This document shows positions 1 to 10,646 of a stretch of DNA of 64,000 nt, piece by piece. Made by a program: the position numbers and the translations under genes. Position 1 is the stretch's first letter. Each line of letters opens with the position of its first letter. Source of the stretch: Lenzites betulinus (lineage: Eukaryota > Basidiomycota > Agaricomycetes > Polyporales > Polyporaceae); assembly GCA_022264855.1 (NCBI GenBank), contig JABYQU010000086.1:1-64000 (forward strand), given 5' to 3'. Below the pieces are notes generated by a model. The model was not told the origin of the DNA. It saw only the letters and a list, made by a program, of their open reading frames with translations, and did no database searches.

Positions 1-2699
1 CGCGTCTGGCAGGTCGGGGTAGTGCGGCGCTGATGCAGCGATCGGTCACCATATGTTCCGCGGTGCGTTGTATAGTGAGATGCGCACCTGTGAAGTAGAC
101 ATGCTCAAACTCGCTGAACTTCCCCGGGACGCCCTCGCGCGGGTCCGGGACCGCGACCAGGTGCTCGTCGAGGATGGTCCGCCCCGGGCGCTCCCAGTAC
201 GTCCCAAGCGAGTTAGCAGCGTCCGCCCCCTGCGCGTAGTCGTTGATGATCCGGGTGGCAGACGGGAAGCGCGAGAGGCGGAATTCCGAGTATCCCTGCG
301 CAGGTCTAGTCAGTCTCGCTGCTGCTGCTGCTGCTGCTCCGGTGTCCTCGGCGTGTGCGGCGCAACCCCGCGCGGGGGCAACGCGGGTTGCGCCGCATGC
401 ACGCGTAGGAGGTACTACGCACCCACGCGGCGAATGTGCCGTTCTTGCGGAGCACGCGCGCTACCTCCGGCCAGAACTTGTCCCACTTGAACCAATGGCA
501 CGCCTGTGCTGGGTACGCGTGACGTTCGTAAGCACAAAATTCCCTTGCACGGCACGGGCTAGTTAAGTAAGAACATACCGGCGATGATGAGGTCGACGCT
601 CCCGTCCTGCAAGGACGCGAGGTCCTCCGCGGGCGACTGCACGAACTCGATCTGTTTGGACAGGTCGAGCCCCGCGAGGCGCGTCTTGACGCCCTCGCGC
701 GCCTGCTCGATCATGCGCGCGCTCGGGTCGACGCCGACGATGTGGCGGAAGGGCGTGAGCTCGACGGTGGCTTGGCCTGCGCAGCGACGTTAGCGTTAGC
801 GAATTGGCCACTCACTGCGTAAACGGCTAAGTTGCCATTGCGTGAAATTACCCCGGCTATGTCGGATTGCACGCTCCATAGCCACGGATCGAAATCCCGT
901 GTGAGCCCCCGAGGCAACGTGAAATTCCGTTGGGTATTCGCAGTGGTAATCATGGTAGTAATCACGTCAAATTGCCTACCTCATTACTCCGGTATCACTC
1001 CACATAACTACCGTGGCATTGTTCGAGTCTTCGTCAAATTACAGACAGGCAACGTTGTGGTTTATTCGTGAGGATTTCATGGCAATCCGCCATTTCACGC
1101 GAGTAAACGTTGGGTGTAAACAGCCCATGTAGGGCCGCAGGCCTCGGGGTGTATATTCAGACATAGATGCTGCTTGTGGCGGCCAGAAATATATAGAATG
1201 TGTATTTGAGGTGCGGTCAAGGTGCCTACTATGTAGTCGAACATCACAGTACTCTGGCCTAACGAGTCCGGGCGCGTGTGTCAGTGAGCTGGGGTTCAGG
1301 CAACATGACATGTATGGTCAGAGGGTGTGAAACGTACACACCCCAGTGTCTACATATTTATGAGCAGCGTCACTGTTGTGGGACAGCACCGTCGCGGGCG
1401 CGCCGACTGGCACTGTGAAGTCGAGGATTTGAATCAGACTTACATGCACAAAGGCCAACTTACCTTTCTACAGGATGTAGTGGTCTTGAAGGGCGAAGAC
1501 CCTCATGACGAACTACCGATATTTGGGTCCGTGTGACTTCGAATGAATGGGAAAGGCTTACTGTTCTGGTGAAGCTTGGAAGTCGAGGGCTGTCATAGCC
1601 ATCTCTCGACGGCGCCATCATGAGGTCGACTATGCCAAATAGAACATCGAGCGAACTTATACGACCCGGAGCACTTACCTTTATCTTGATCTCAGTAGTA
1701 CCGGAAGCATGATGGGACGAGGCCCAGATGACGGTTGTGACTGAGAAATGCAATCACGAGCACTCGCAGCTAAGCCAGCACTGAGAGTCGACAAGAGGAG
1801 AGGGAGCGGGGGAGGGGGCTGTAAGGTCGTGCGGCCGGGGGAGATTGCAAAAGACAGTACTAGCTCGAAAGGGGAAGATGGGAGTACGCGCGAGAAGGAG
1901 TTTACTGCTTGCGAACGCCTTCCAGTATTTATATGGCGCGTCCGGAGACTAGCTCATCTAGGGCCTTGCGATTGTCGTACTCCATCTCACAAGGAAAGCG
2001 ACAGTGTAATGTGGAATAAACTAGACGTTAACAAGCGAAGCACGACGTCGCACGCGCGCGTAACCCCAGATGCATGTAATATGGGATTATCATATGGTTA
2101 TCTGAGATTACGCGCTAATTAATGCAAAGGTAATGTATCGATTACACCGCTGGGGCTCATTCTACCTCACATCGTTGTTATGTTTGTGCTACTCCAGGTG
2201 GACGCGGACTACTTGGGGCAACCCCGCATTACATTGAGGTAATTGCCAGGCGCAATTTTGCGCTTTACGCAGTGACTGTGGCAAGATCCGTTTGGCAGCG
2301 CTGGGGAGACACGGGTGCATGTTACATCATGGCACTTGTCCATGTACAGGCTGCAGACTGCAGATAGACTCCGCAGATGGCAGAGAGGACTCGCAGTGCA
2401 TGACTTCTCATACATAAACCCCTCATCTTTGTCTCCTCTGCGCCACAAAAGAAGATGAAGACGCACCTGTGCCGCAGCCCACGTCCACGGCCGTGTCCCA
2501 CCGCGCGCCCTGCGTGCGCTCGTGGAACTTGAAGACGAAGTCGAACAGCTGCTTTGGGTATGTCGGACGGCCTATCCAGACACGGATCGCGGGTTCGCAT
2601 GCCGTTAGCTCCGTCCATTGCGTGTGTATTCCGAGCGAAGCGGCACTCACTGGACGCGTACTTCGCCGCGTTGAACGTCGCCTTGCCAAACGTTGCCAT
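1..2699 (-). CDS. SAM-dependent methyltransferase, copy 1 (3' end outside window)
   Basis: Exons on the minus strand are 2651-2699, 2467-2571, 579-776, 423-508, 88-295 and 29 to the window edge; the last ~255 nt lie outside the window. Everything visible is open and uses the same splice sites as copy 2. Intron 2 (777-2466, 1,690 bp) contains the 1.46-kb transposon. Intron 4 is one base shorter than in the other copies because one G is missing from the right arm of its hairpin. The allele is the common one (G80, S91, H211). Confidence 0.85.
813..2274. mobile_element. Non-autonomous CACTA/EnSpm-like DNA transposon, copy in unit 1 (1,462 bp)
   Basis: The ends are CACTGCGTAAA and TTTACGCAGTG, a perfect 11-bp terminal inverted repeat, followed inward by a looser match. 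Both sides carry ACT (810-812 and 2275-2277), and units 3, 5 and 6 have an uninterrupted site with a single ACT, so the ends and a 3-bp target duplication are proven by comparison. CACT(A/G) ends with a 3-bp duplication fit the CACTA/EnSpm group (including fungal Plavaka-type elements). The first 300 bp repeat short motifs such as GTGAAATT, GTCAAATT and GGCAA, resembling subterminal repeats. No transposase or long reading frame is present, and the element is less GC-rich than its host sequence. It sits in methyltransferase intron 2. Confidence 0.9.
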
Positions 2700-3637
2700 C
2701 TTGAAGTTGAATCTAAGCGGGATTACAAGTGTTCGGAATATGGGTTGTGTACTGGATGAAGGCAATGCCGCGCGCGGAGGTGGCGGTGCGGCGGGCGGAG
2801 GAATGCGATCTCGATTCGCGGGGCATCGTGCGGGGAGGGCGTTGGATCTCCCTGATGCATTCGTGGACTCTGCGTCGAGGGGGGGCTTGTTGGCGTCGAG
2901 GGGGATTGTTGGCGTGCGAGGGGTGGGGAGGGGTGGGCTAATTTGCACGCGGTGGGGCACACGAAACTCGGTGAAAGACTCGTGTATTGGTGTACTACAA
3001 CAGCGCACTCGTCGTGCTACAAGCCAGCGCAATCCGCGCACTCGCAGACCGCGCAAATACACGCCGCGCAGACTCTGCGCACACAGACAGACACGGGCGC
3101 TTAATACGACACATCTCGCACGCACAAGTCCGCCCGCCTCTCTCTTCCGTACCGCGAGGACCCTCTCCCCGTACTTCCTGCGCTCGCCGCACTCGCCCTC
3201 TGACGATCTTGTACGCCCCTGTACGACGCGCCACGCCGCACTCGCGTCGGCACAAGTCCGTTGGCCGCGAGGTAAGCACCTTGCAAACAGCCTTTGTGGC
3301 CTCCCGCTGAAACAAGTCCGTCAGCGCGCGCGCACAGAAAACGCGCATGGGAGCACCTGCATCGAGGCGCATCGGCCACGCCAGCGCCGTTGAAGTCAGC
3401 CACGCGCACACACCCGGGAGCGAGCAAAAACGGACCCTTTGCGCACCTCCCATCTCACGGGCGCCTAAAACGCCATTCCGCGACTTCTTGTCTCCGCCGC
3501 CTCTCTTGCTTGCGCTCCCATCTGCCTCTCTCCGTCTGGTGTCCCGCCCGCGCCGTCCGCCCTCAATTTTGCGTCGCCGCGCACTGTGCCGAGTCAGCTG
3601 GAACGGCGAGTCTCCGATACCATGTAAGTACTTACCC
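2700..3637. promoter_or_regulatory. Methyltransferase upstream region
   Basis: The interval between the methyltransferase start codon and the end of the next minus-strand gene. No TATA box is evident. Read on the minus strand, 2880-2940 is a pyrimidine-rich tract made of repeated CCCCTC-type runs, common in fungal promoters, and CCAGTACACAACCCATATTC lies just upstream of the start as likely 5' UTR. A palindrome GTAAGTACTTAC at 3624-3635 looks like a splice donor on both strands; on the minus strand it begins a plausible 52-nt intron (3584-3635, branch CTGAC, acceptor CACAG). Equivalent intervals: 15621-16558, 26693-27627, 39571-40499, 50697-51633 and 62082-63019. Confidence 0.5.
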
Positions 3638-5877
3638 TTATGTCGCCGTTCCTCTCGTCGGTGCGCCCGCCGGAGCCTCGCCGGCGTGTTCGCGTCGACG
3701 CCGGCACGCGCGAAGGCGTCCGCGCGAGCAGAGTTTTTGTCGCGGACTTGAGCGCGTTGCGCTGCAGGCCCGCGCACGACGAGAAGGGAGGCCCCGAGCG
3801 TCGTGCTTCGCGCGCGAGGTGCCGCCAAGGCCGGTAGTGTGCATCTTGCTGCGAGGAGGCAGCCGGACCTTGAACAGAGCCGGCTGGCCGCGCGCGCCTC
3901 GCGCATCAACGTAGGTGGGACGTGGCCGGCGTCGTGCAATGGAGAGGCGTTGGTGGGAGAGCGGCGGAAAAGGGAGGCGCGACTCGGCGTGCGATCCGAG
4001 TGGGCGCGACGACGGCGAGAGCAAGGCCCGGGGGAAGACCCGCCCCGCGAGCGCAGGTGGGAGGCCGCCGCGACATGGCTCGACGCGACGAGACGTCGCT
4101 CGCGCGCGGCCGGAGAACGACGTGGGTGGGAGGCGCATGATGAGCGGCGCCGAGGGTATGTGCGTGAGGCGGCGCGGGATGTGCGGAGTGTACAAGAGCC
4201 CCGGTGGCCGCGCGACGACGAGACGTAGTCGTCGACGGCAAGAGCGAGGCCCGGGGTGAATACTCGCCCCGCGAGCACGCCGTGAGCACGAACGCAGGCC
4301 GGGAGGCCGCCGCGGCGTTGTACGATGTATGCGACAAGGAGTCGCTCGCACGCAGACGGCAAACGACGTCGGTGGGAGGCGCAGAACGGTGGGAGGCGTG
4401 CCGTGGCGCGCGCCGGCGGCGAGCGATGTGAGAACGCTTGCCTGGTCGCCGCCTGGAACTCGCAGGGCTTCCTTGCACAGTATGAGTACGATCCGAAGCG
4501 AGCGAAGGCTGATAAACGTACCAGGACGACTTCACAGCGCGACGCCAGCTCCGCGGCGGCATCTGGGAGCTGGGCTTGGTCCTCGCCGACGCAACAAGAG
4601 CCAACGATGCTCTCCACGAGCTCAGCAACGCAGCGCGCGAGCGTCGCGATGCTACTAATAGGTGGTAAGCACCTTCGAAACACTTTTCAAGTGGCAGAGT
4701 ACTCACAAGACCTCAGCACCGGCCTGCGCGAAGCACAGCGCGCCGCACACGAAGTGGACGAGCCCCGGGGCATGCTGTGGGCCTCGGAATCGTCCCGGCG
4801 CCGAAGAATACAACGCACGCCGCGCGCGGCGCGGCGCGGTACTGAGGGGACAACGTAAGCGTCTTCCAATCGCTCCCAGAGCAACACAAGTACTCACCAT
4901 GCTCCTTCGCCGGCGAAATCCCATGTAGCTCGCTCGCTAGGGGCCTCCCGGACAAGGCAGACTCCTGCCCGCTTGCCAGGGACCTCCCGGACAGCGCAGA
5001 CGTCCCCCGGGCGGACGTCTGCGGCGGGCACATCGCATGGGCCCGGCTGATGCGAGGAGAGCCCCCGGAACTCTTCGCGAGCTCAGCAGCGCGGCGCGCT
5101 GCACGCGCGAGCGTCGAAATGCTGCTCACAAATGGTAAGTCCTTTGGAAAGACTTCTCAAGTGGCGGGATACTCACAAGACCTCAGCGCCGGCCCGCGCG
5201 AAGCACAGCGCGCCACGCGCGAAGTGGGAGAGCCCCGGGGTACGATATAAGCTTCGGGAACGTCCCAGCGCCGAAGAACACAGCGCACGCCGCGCGCCGC
5301 GCCGCGCCGTGCTGTGAGCAGAACGTAAGCGTCTTCGAATCACTCCCAAAGCGACAGGGCACTCACCATGCTCCTTCGCAGACGAAGGACCGTCCCACTC
5401 GTTCGCTACGGGCCTCCCGGATCGGCCAGACTCCCGCCCGTTCGCCAGGGCCCTCCCGGACAGTGCAGACGTCCCCCGGGCGGACGTCTGCCGCGGGCTC
5501 GTCGCAGGAGGCGGCGCCGGTCGCTCTTGCACGCGCCGCGCGACGTCGGCCTGCCTGGGGACCATGGTAAGAGCCCGGGCATCGTCCCGGAGCTCCAGGA
5601 TACCGCGCGGTGCTGTAGATAGAATGTAAGTGCCTTCGAATCGCTCCCAAAGCGACGGGATACTCACCATGTTCCTTCGCCACCCTCCAGCCCGTTTGCT
5701 ATGCGCCTCCCGCGGGCCCATCGCAGCAGTCGGGGGCGGCTGCTCTTGCACGCCGGAGGGGGGAGTGGCTCCCGGGAGGCGAGTGGAGGTGAGTGAAGGA
5801 GCAGGGGTCCATCTGCGGCGTGTGGGCGGGTGTGTCTCCGCTGGCACCGCGCCGTTCGGACGTCCGACGTCCGACAT
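3638..5877 (-). pseudogene. Decayed multi-exon gene made of duplicated exon-intron cassettes, copy 1
   Basis: Reading right to left, the same pair of exons recurs. One exon ends GAAGGAGCATG before a GTGAGT donor at 5664, 5363 and about 4899. The next, in its two fuller copies, ends GGTGCTGAGGTCTT or GGCGCTGAGGTCTT before GTGAGT. Introns are about 50-56 nt with a CTTAC branch. The best preserved part is exon 4707-4841, intron 4655-4706, exon 4522-4654, intron 4472-4521 and exon 3638-4471. These keep one frame across both introns, reading APGLVHFVCGALCFAQAGAEVF, SIATLARCVAELVESIVG, GEDQAQLPDAAAELASRCEV, then EALRVPGGDQASVLTS and 277 residues of Arg/Ser/Pro-rich sequence with a duplicated RLPPTSF block. 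The helical stretch with a C...L, then LP...A.EL..R.E pattern recalls N-terminal four-helix domains of fungal STAND/MLKL-like proteins; this is a weak inference. Upstream cassettes do not join in frame. Confidence 0.45.
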
Positions 5878-6640
5878 CCTGATAGGCGGGACGTGCAGGT
5901 AAGTGACAATAGAGCTGCGCGCGGCCGCACAAGCGGAAGACAGTAAGTTGATCGTTTCAATATCCGGCCGCGGCCGCGGTGCACCCCGCTAGCTGACAGA
6001 ATATTGTTTCAGGGTGTTTGCCTGCGGAGACTAATGTGAGTGGCCATCGCCACTCCATTCCAGGGTCAGCACGACGGCGTCGGGTGTGCTGCCGAACGCG
6101 ATCCTGCGTCCGGGAGCACATCCATGCCAACCCTCCCTCCGCCATTGGCCACAGCCCCGGCAGGCCGCGCCCTTCTCGACGCCTCCGCCGCATGACGGGG
6201 TGCACCCCCGCCCGCCCGGTAAGTCCCCGTTTCCCACAGCGACGCGCCCCCGCCTGGTGCGCCCCTCGACGGGGATCACCCTCGGGTACTGTGGACATTC
6301 AGTACCGACGTCCTGTCGGCACTGGAGATCCACCGGGCCCATGGGCAATCCCCCATAGCGTCCCCCACTCATCCCATTGTGTCCATGCGCAAAGGCTCTT
6401 AAATAATATTGTTTGAGTGTGCTTCAAGACCACAGAGTGAGTACTAGTAGTCTACTGAGTGCAAGTGTGAATAAGGTGCAGCTAGCATGGTTCATCTAAA
6501 ATTGAGCGATCTCGGAGTACTTGAAACTTAGAAGCAACCTTCGCAATATGCGGCGGGCGAACCTCGCCGCTGCCCGCCGATATGATATTCGCGTTTCTCC
6601 TCGGAACACGCAAAATAGAGCGTGTATCCTAGTAGGTACA
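5878..6640. other. Interval with splice-like signals, no convincing gene
   Basis: On the plus strand, GTGAGT at 5789 leads to an acceptor GTGCAG ending at 5898 that abuts a second donor GTAAGT at 5899; that intron would end at TGTTTCAG (6012). Further donor/acceptor pairs at 6035-6063 and 6219-6239 are only 21-29 nt apart, too short for normal fungal introns. A palindromic CCGGCCGCGGCCGCGG run lies near 5966. I recognise no protein. Equivalent intervals follow each exon-cassette copy. Confidence 0.3.
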
Positions 6641-8000
6641 GGTGAGTATGTAGGGTACATCGGCGTGCTACAACGACGGCACCCCCCTGCGCCGCGGAGG
6701 CTCGCGCGCGAGTGAACGAACACGGTGAGCGAGCGGGAAAGGTACTAGTACCGGGGGCAGCCCATCGATATCGGACGCAGTACTGTCCCAAAGGCGTCCA
6801 CCCTTCCCACTTGGCATGGGTACCGCGCTTCGAATAACTCGCTCTGTGTGGATATCGTGGATAACATAAAATAATCTGTAGCTCGTCGAAATAATGCGAA
6901 CGTGAGAAGCACACATGGCTGATCCCGGAACGGAATATCGGGCGGCGCGGAGCATACGCAAAGATGCTAGAATTACTGCTTGCACTCGCGCGCAGGTATG
7001 GGAGGTTGTACGTTTACTCGCGCGGCAGCCAGTCCAAGTACGCCCAGCATCGGAACGTGTTTATCGCGACTGGTTGACGTGCTACACCGAGTGCACACAA
7101 CGGAACCTCGCGTGCAGCTGAACGAGCATGGCAAGCGAGAGGGGAAGGTGCCGCGTTAGCCCAGAACATACTCGCGCGGCATGTCGAAATATTGTGGGTG
7201 GAATAAAGCGTGTCTGTGCGATCCCGGAACGAAATGTCAGGCGGCGCGGAGTATACGCAGAGCTGCTATAATTGCTACTTGTACGCGCGCACCGACTACG
7301 TTTATTCGCGGGGCAGTCCGAGTGCACCCAGCGTCGGAACTTGGTTATCGCGACTGGTCGGCGTGCTACAGCGACTGCATGCAGCGGAAGCTCGCGCGCG
7401 AGTGAACGAGCATGGCGAGCGAGAGGGGAAGGTATCGCGTTAGCTTAGAATATAATCGCGCGGCCTGCAGAAATATTGTGAGTGCAAGAACGCATGCGTG
7501 CGCGATCCCAGAGCCAACTTGGGGCGGCGCGGAGCAAGCTTCGGAGTCGATATGCAGAGCTGCTAGAATTATTACTTGCATCCGCGCGCAAGTACAGGAA
7601 GTGGTATGTATTTCGGCAGGGCATTCCGAGGATGGCCAGCATTGGAATGGCAACTGGTCGATAAGTGCCCGGCTGCGTGCATTCTCACCTTAAATCGTCT
7701 ATGCACGCGAGATATATGGGCGCACGCAGCTCGGTAGGCGCAAACCTTGCTCAAAGTTACCTGGTTAAACCGCGCGCCCGCGGCGCACGCTGAAGAAGCC
7801 GCAGAATATGTTTCAGCGCAGATGTGGGAGGTGATATGTATATTCGCGAGGCTGTCCGAGGATGGCTAACGTCGGAATGGGTTTATGGCAAGTGGTCGAT
7901 AGATTCCGGATACTCGTATGGCGTAGCATCCTCACCTTAAACCAACTATGCTCACGAGATATGTGGATGCACACAGCTAGATACACGCAAGCCTCGCTCA
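6640..8000. repeat. Degenerate ~290-bp tandem repeats, unit 1
   Basis: Roughly four diverged copies. Anchors such as GATCCCGGAACG followed by GGCGGCGCGGAG recur near 6924 and 7219, with a weaker version near 7505 and a still weaker copy at about 7790-8000. CGTGCTACA...AACGAGC recurs near 6664, 7079 and 7365. Plus-strand translation gives related peptides (YAKMLELLLALARRYGRLYV near 6955; AELLELLLASARKYRKWYVF near 7555), now interrupted by stops, so the array may derive from a repeated coding exon. A 68-codon frame from ATG 6915 is kept in all units but I do not recognise it. Confidence 0.7.
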
Positions 8001-8010
8001 ATATCACTTT

Positions 8011-8522
8011 GTTAAACTTCTGCACACCCGCGGTCATCGTACTTCGAGCAATGCAAGGCCAAGAAATATATTTTCGCTGTCTATTCTACATGTGGGTGCT
8101 TGTCCGCCAATATCGAATGCAGCTGCGAGTTATCGACGGCGCAGGCACGGCCTGGCGATGCTGCACCGACGGCCGCCGACGCAGAACACACCGTCCTTAC
8201 GAGCGACGGGGCGCCCGCCTGCTAGCCCGCCCGCTGAAACGCCTTCGCGTCGCGTATGGTTGTGGGGCGGTATTTGCACGCCTGCGCCAAGCCCCGTGGC
8301 GCGTCCCCGTTGGGGGAGCGCGGGCGTCCCGGGTGGCGAAGTCGGATGCGGGGTGGGGCCCAGGAACGGGCGGGGACAGGTTCCAGACGGGGACGAGCGG
8401 GCGGGGGTCCGTGCGTGTGTGCGGGACAGGGTGTGGGCGCGCTGTCGGATCGCGCTTGTGCGAGACGGCCCTAAATCGCAAGCGACATAAGTAGGGCACG
8501 AGCGGGAGCGCCGCGCCGCGGA
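8011..8522. other. GC-rich interval, nothing recognised
   Basis: The interval between the ~290-bp repeats and the spliced relic. A frame starting inside the repeats (7862-8494) stays open here, but its Arg/Gly-rich composition and breakage in unit 3 argue against a real protein. No RNA gene or repeat seen. Confidence 0.3.
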
Positions 8523-9010
8523 ATGCCCTCGTCCTCCCGGTATTCTGCTCGCTCCCTCTGCCGTCGACGACGCAGGCTCGCGGGTGAGTCTCTCCGTCTG
8601 CTTGCTAACTTGTGCTTACCTCCTTCCAGACGACGGACGTCGTGCGCGGGCTGTGGCGGCGTCGGGCGTGTCCTGTTGAAGCAAGCAAAGTGAGTGCTTC
8701 GCTTTCGTGCTCACCTGATGCACGCTGCCCGCCCCGCGTCCGCCCCGTCGCGCGTCGGGCACGCCCCCGGTGAGTGTTCTTGTGCTCGTGCGGACTATGC
8801 TGACTCCTACGTCGCAGGGCAGCTGCGAGTCGACGGCGCGACGGCAGCATGCAGGGTGTCGCGCGAAGCGGATGGGATCGAGGCCGCCTTGTCCGCGCTC
8901 GAGTTCGTTGTGCGCCCAGCAGTGAGTGCCACATTCTGCGCGACGACGAGCTTGCTAACGTCCTCGTGTTCCCGTCCATCTTCGCAGGCGCGGGCCGCCA
9001 TTGCGGGCGG
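8523..9010 (+). pseudogene. Spliced gene relic on the plus strand, unit 1
   Basis: Three introns have full consensus. 8584-8629: GTGAGT, branch GCTAAC, CCAG. 8690-8817: GTGAGT, CTGAC, CGCAG, with a second donor at 8770. 8922-8987: GTGAGT, GCTAAC, CGCAG. The exons between are 60 and 104 nt. The best frames read TTDVVRGLWRRRACPVEASK and READGIEAALSALEFVVRPA, but the two do not join in frame. The only upstream ATG (8523) is ACG in the other units. I recognise no family. It may be a pseudogene or a spliced non-coding transcript. Equivalent first donors: 21437, 32554, 45442 and 56511. Confidence 0.4.
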
Positions 9011-10646
9011 GTGGGATACAAACAGGCGGCGGACTGACGTGGGAGTGTCGTTGGTCGGGGAAGGGCGGCGATGTAATACTTACAGTACATACCGGGGGCG
9101 AGGCTGCATGGCGGGGCATCGTGCTGCGAGCGACGTCAGCGAGCGGGGAGGCTTTGTTTCGAAGCCTGAGGACTTGCGGGGGCATCGGGGCGGCGTCCGG
9201 GACGAGTTCCACTCGTGCCGCAGCTGTTGCGCTGGCCTCTTTGCTGTGCGGGGTCGGGGTGCCCTTGACGACCAATTGCCCTCCCGCGCACGCGTCCGCC
9301 GTCGGCGCGCACTGCGACCGACGGGGAACAGTGCCGTGCGTCTACCGGAAGGCGCGGGCACCGTCCCGAGGCCGTCGGACGAGTTGAGATTCTGGATGTT
9401 TCTGTGGGTGCGCCCATGCCCGGCGGTCTCGACGCCCCGATTTCGACCCTCGCGGATTGCCGCGAAACTTGCTGGGCCGGCGCACATCGTGCAGGGCGGG
9501 GCGTGTGTCGAATGGCAGCGCGGACGGCCGCGCCGTCGTTGCTCCACGCGCGATCTTGTGGGCGCCGACGGCCATTTTGTCGAGGGCAGGATTTGCCCGG
9601 AGCGCGTCGCGCGTCTCAGCGCCGCGAGCGCCCTCACACAGGAGTGTATGTTCGAAGTTTTGAGTGTGCGGAAGGCGGGGCCGAGCCGCGGCGGCCGTGT
9701 CTTTGCGCGGGCGCAGGTGGCGGCGCCGAGGGGGGTGCAAACTATTTCTGCCCGGATCGCGTCGGGCGTGAGTACACAGGTGCGGGGTGTGTGGGCGAGA
9801 ACGCTCACCAAGTGGCGTTGCGCGGGGATGGGTGCACCGGGAAGGATGCGCGAATTTCTGCGCAAGTCTTCGAAAATGCATGAAATGACCGATTTTGCGA
9901 GGTCCTCCGAATCGGCTGAAAATCACAGAGCAGTCAGCGTCCGTTCAGGCGAGAGTGTGTATGAAGTCTTAGCGCGAGGGGGGAAGAAGGCGGCCGGCGG
10001 TGCGCGCTTCCCTGTTTTTACCAATGAAATCGGCCGAAAATGGTGCAAATCGAATCTTCGCGGATCACCGCTAAACTTGGTGAGTGCGTGCGGCGGAGTG
10101 CATGGGAGCTGTCGTCAAAGCGGCAGCGCGGTCGGAGGGGATGCCGAGCGCGGGGGACGGGGTCTTGTCCAGTCACGGCCAGGGCGCGGGCGCAGGGTTC
10201 CGCGGCGGCACACATGGCGCGCTACGTGTGGGGTGGCTCGCCGAGGTCGTGTAGGGCTGCCGTTGAAGTTGGGAGGGCGCACGGCCGGTATTACGCGCGG
10301 AAATCGAATATTTCACAAATAATGCCCTAAAATCAGAGCATTGTGAGCGTAATTTACACGCGCGCGGTCTGGAAACTCACCAGGTACGACGTCGAGGCCA
10401 TGTGCACATGTCTAGAGGGCGTCCGAGGTGCGCGATCGACGGCGCGGGGCGCGCGCGGTCGCGTCGCCGGCCGTCCTCATCCGCGCGGCGTGGTCAATGG
10501 GAGACGCACGCGGCGGCGCGGCGGCGCGCCATGGCACGATCCTCCATGTCCGCACCGACGTCGCGCTCGGGGGAGGGTGTGCACGCAGGCTTGTCACCGC
10601 CTGCGCTTGCCGCATGCCCGCTGCCGTCACTTCCGACCCCCTCAAT
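9011..10646. other. Interval without a recognised gene; one good minus-strand intron
   Basis: Long frames are open on both strands, as expected in GC-rich DNA, and none resembles a known protein. Two related short segments around ATCGGCTGAAAAT (9912) and ATCGGCCGAAAAT (10028) are the only local repeat. On the minus strand, 10327-10380 is a well-formed 54-nt intron (donor GTGAGT, acceptor TTTTAG) just after a short frame MASTSYL (ATG at 10401). It could be a 3' UTR intron of the 211-aa gene whose stop is at 10647. Confidence 0.35.

Noticed and set aside
785..800. GTTAGCGTTAGC as a telomere-like repeat
   Set aside because: Only two units, not TTAGGG, and located inside an intron.
2585..2615. 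tRNA-like GGGTTCGCATGCC segment in methyltransferase intron 1
   Set aside because: The flanking bases do not pair into a T-arm and there is no matching acceptor stem or A box.
3340..3403. Minus-strand VADFNGAGVAD, resembling an FG-GAP/VCBS repeat
   Set aside because: Only one motif occurs, in a low-complexity frame with no further repeats; likely chance.
2995..4683. 562-codon open frame on the minus strand
   Set aside because: It reads through the proposed introns at 4472-4521 and 3584-3635, and most of it is Arg/Ser/Pro-rich frame noise; only the exon 4522-4654 part looks coding.
4650..5700. CRISPR-like repeat spacing
   Set aside because: Repeats are long, diverged exon-intron cassettes with splice sites, in a eukaryotic context; no short identical repeats with uniform spacers.
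7862..8494. 210-codon plus-strand frame
   Set aside because: Starts inside the degenerate repeats, has no recognisable domain, and its end changes in unit 3; not supported as a gene.
8694..10322. 542-codon open frame on the plus strand
   Set aside because: It runs straight through a well-formed intron (8922-8987) whose length happens to be a multiple of three, has biased Arg/Gly composition, and is broken in units 3 and 4. Stop-poor GC-rich DNA explains it.
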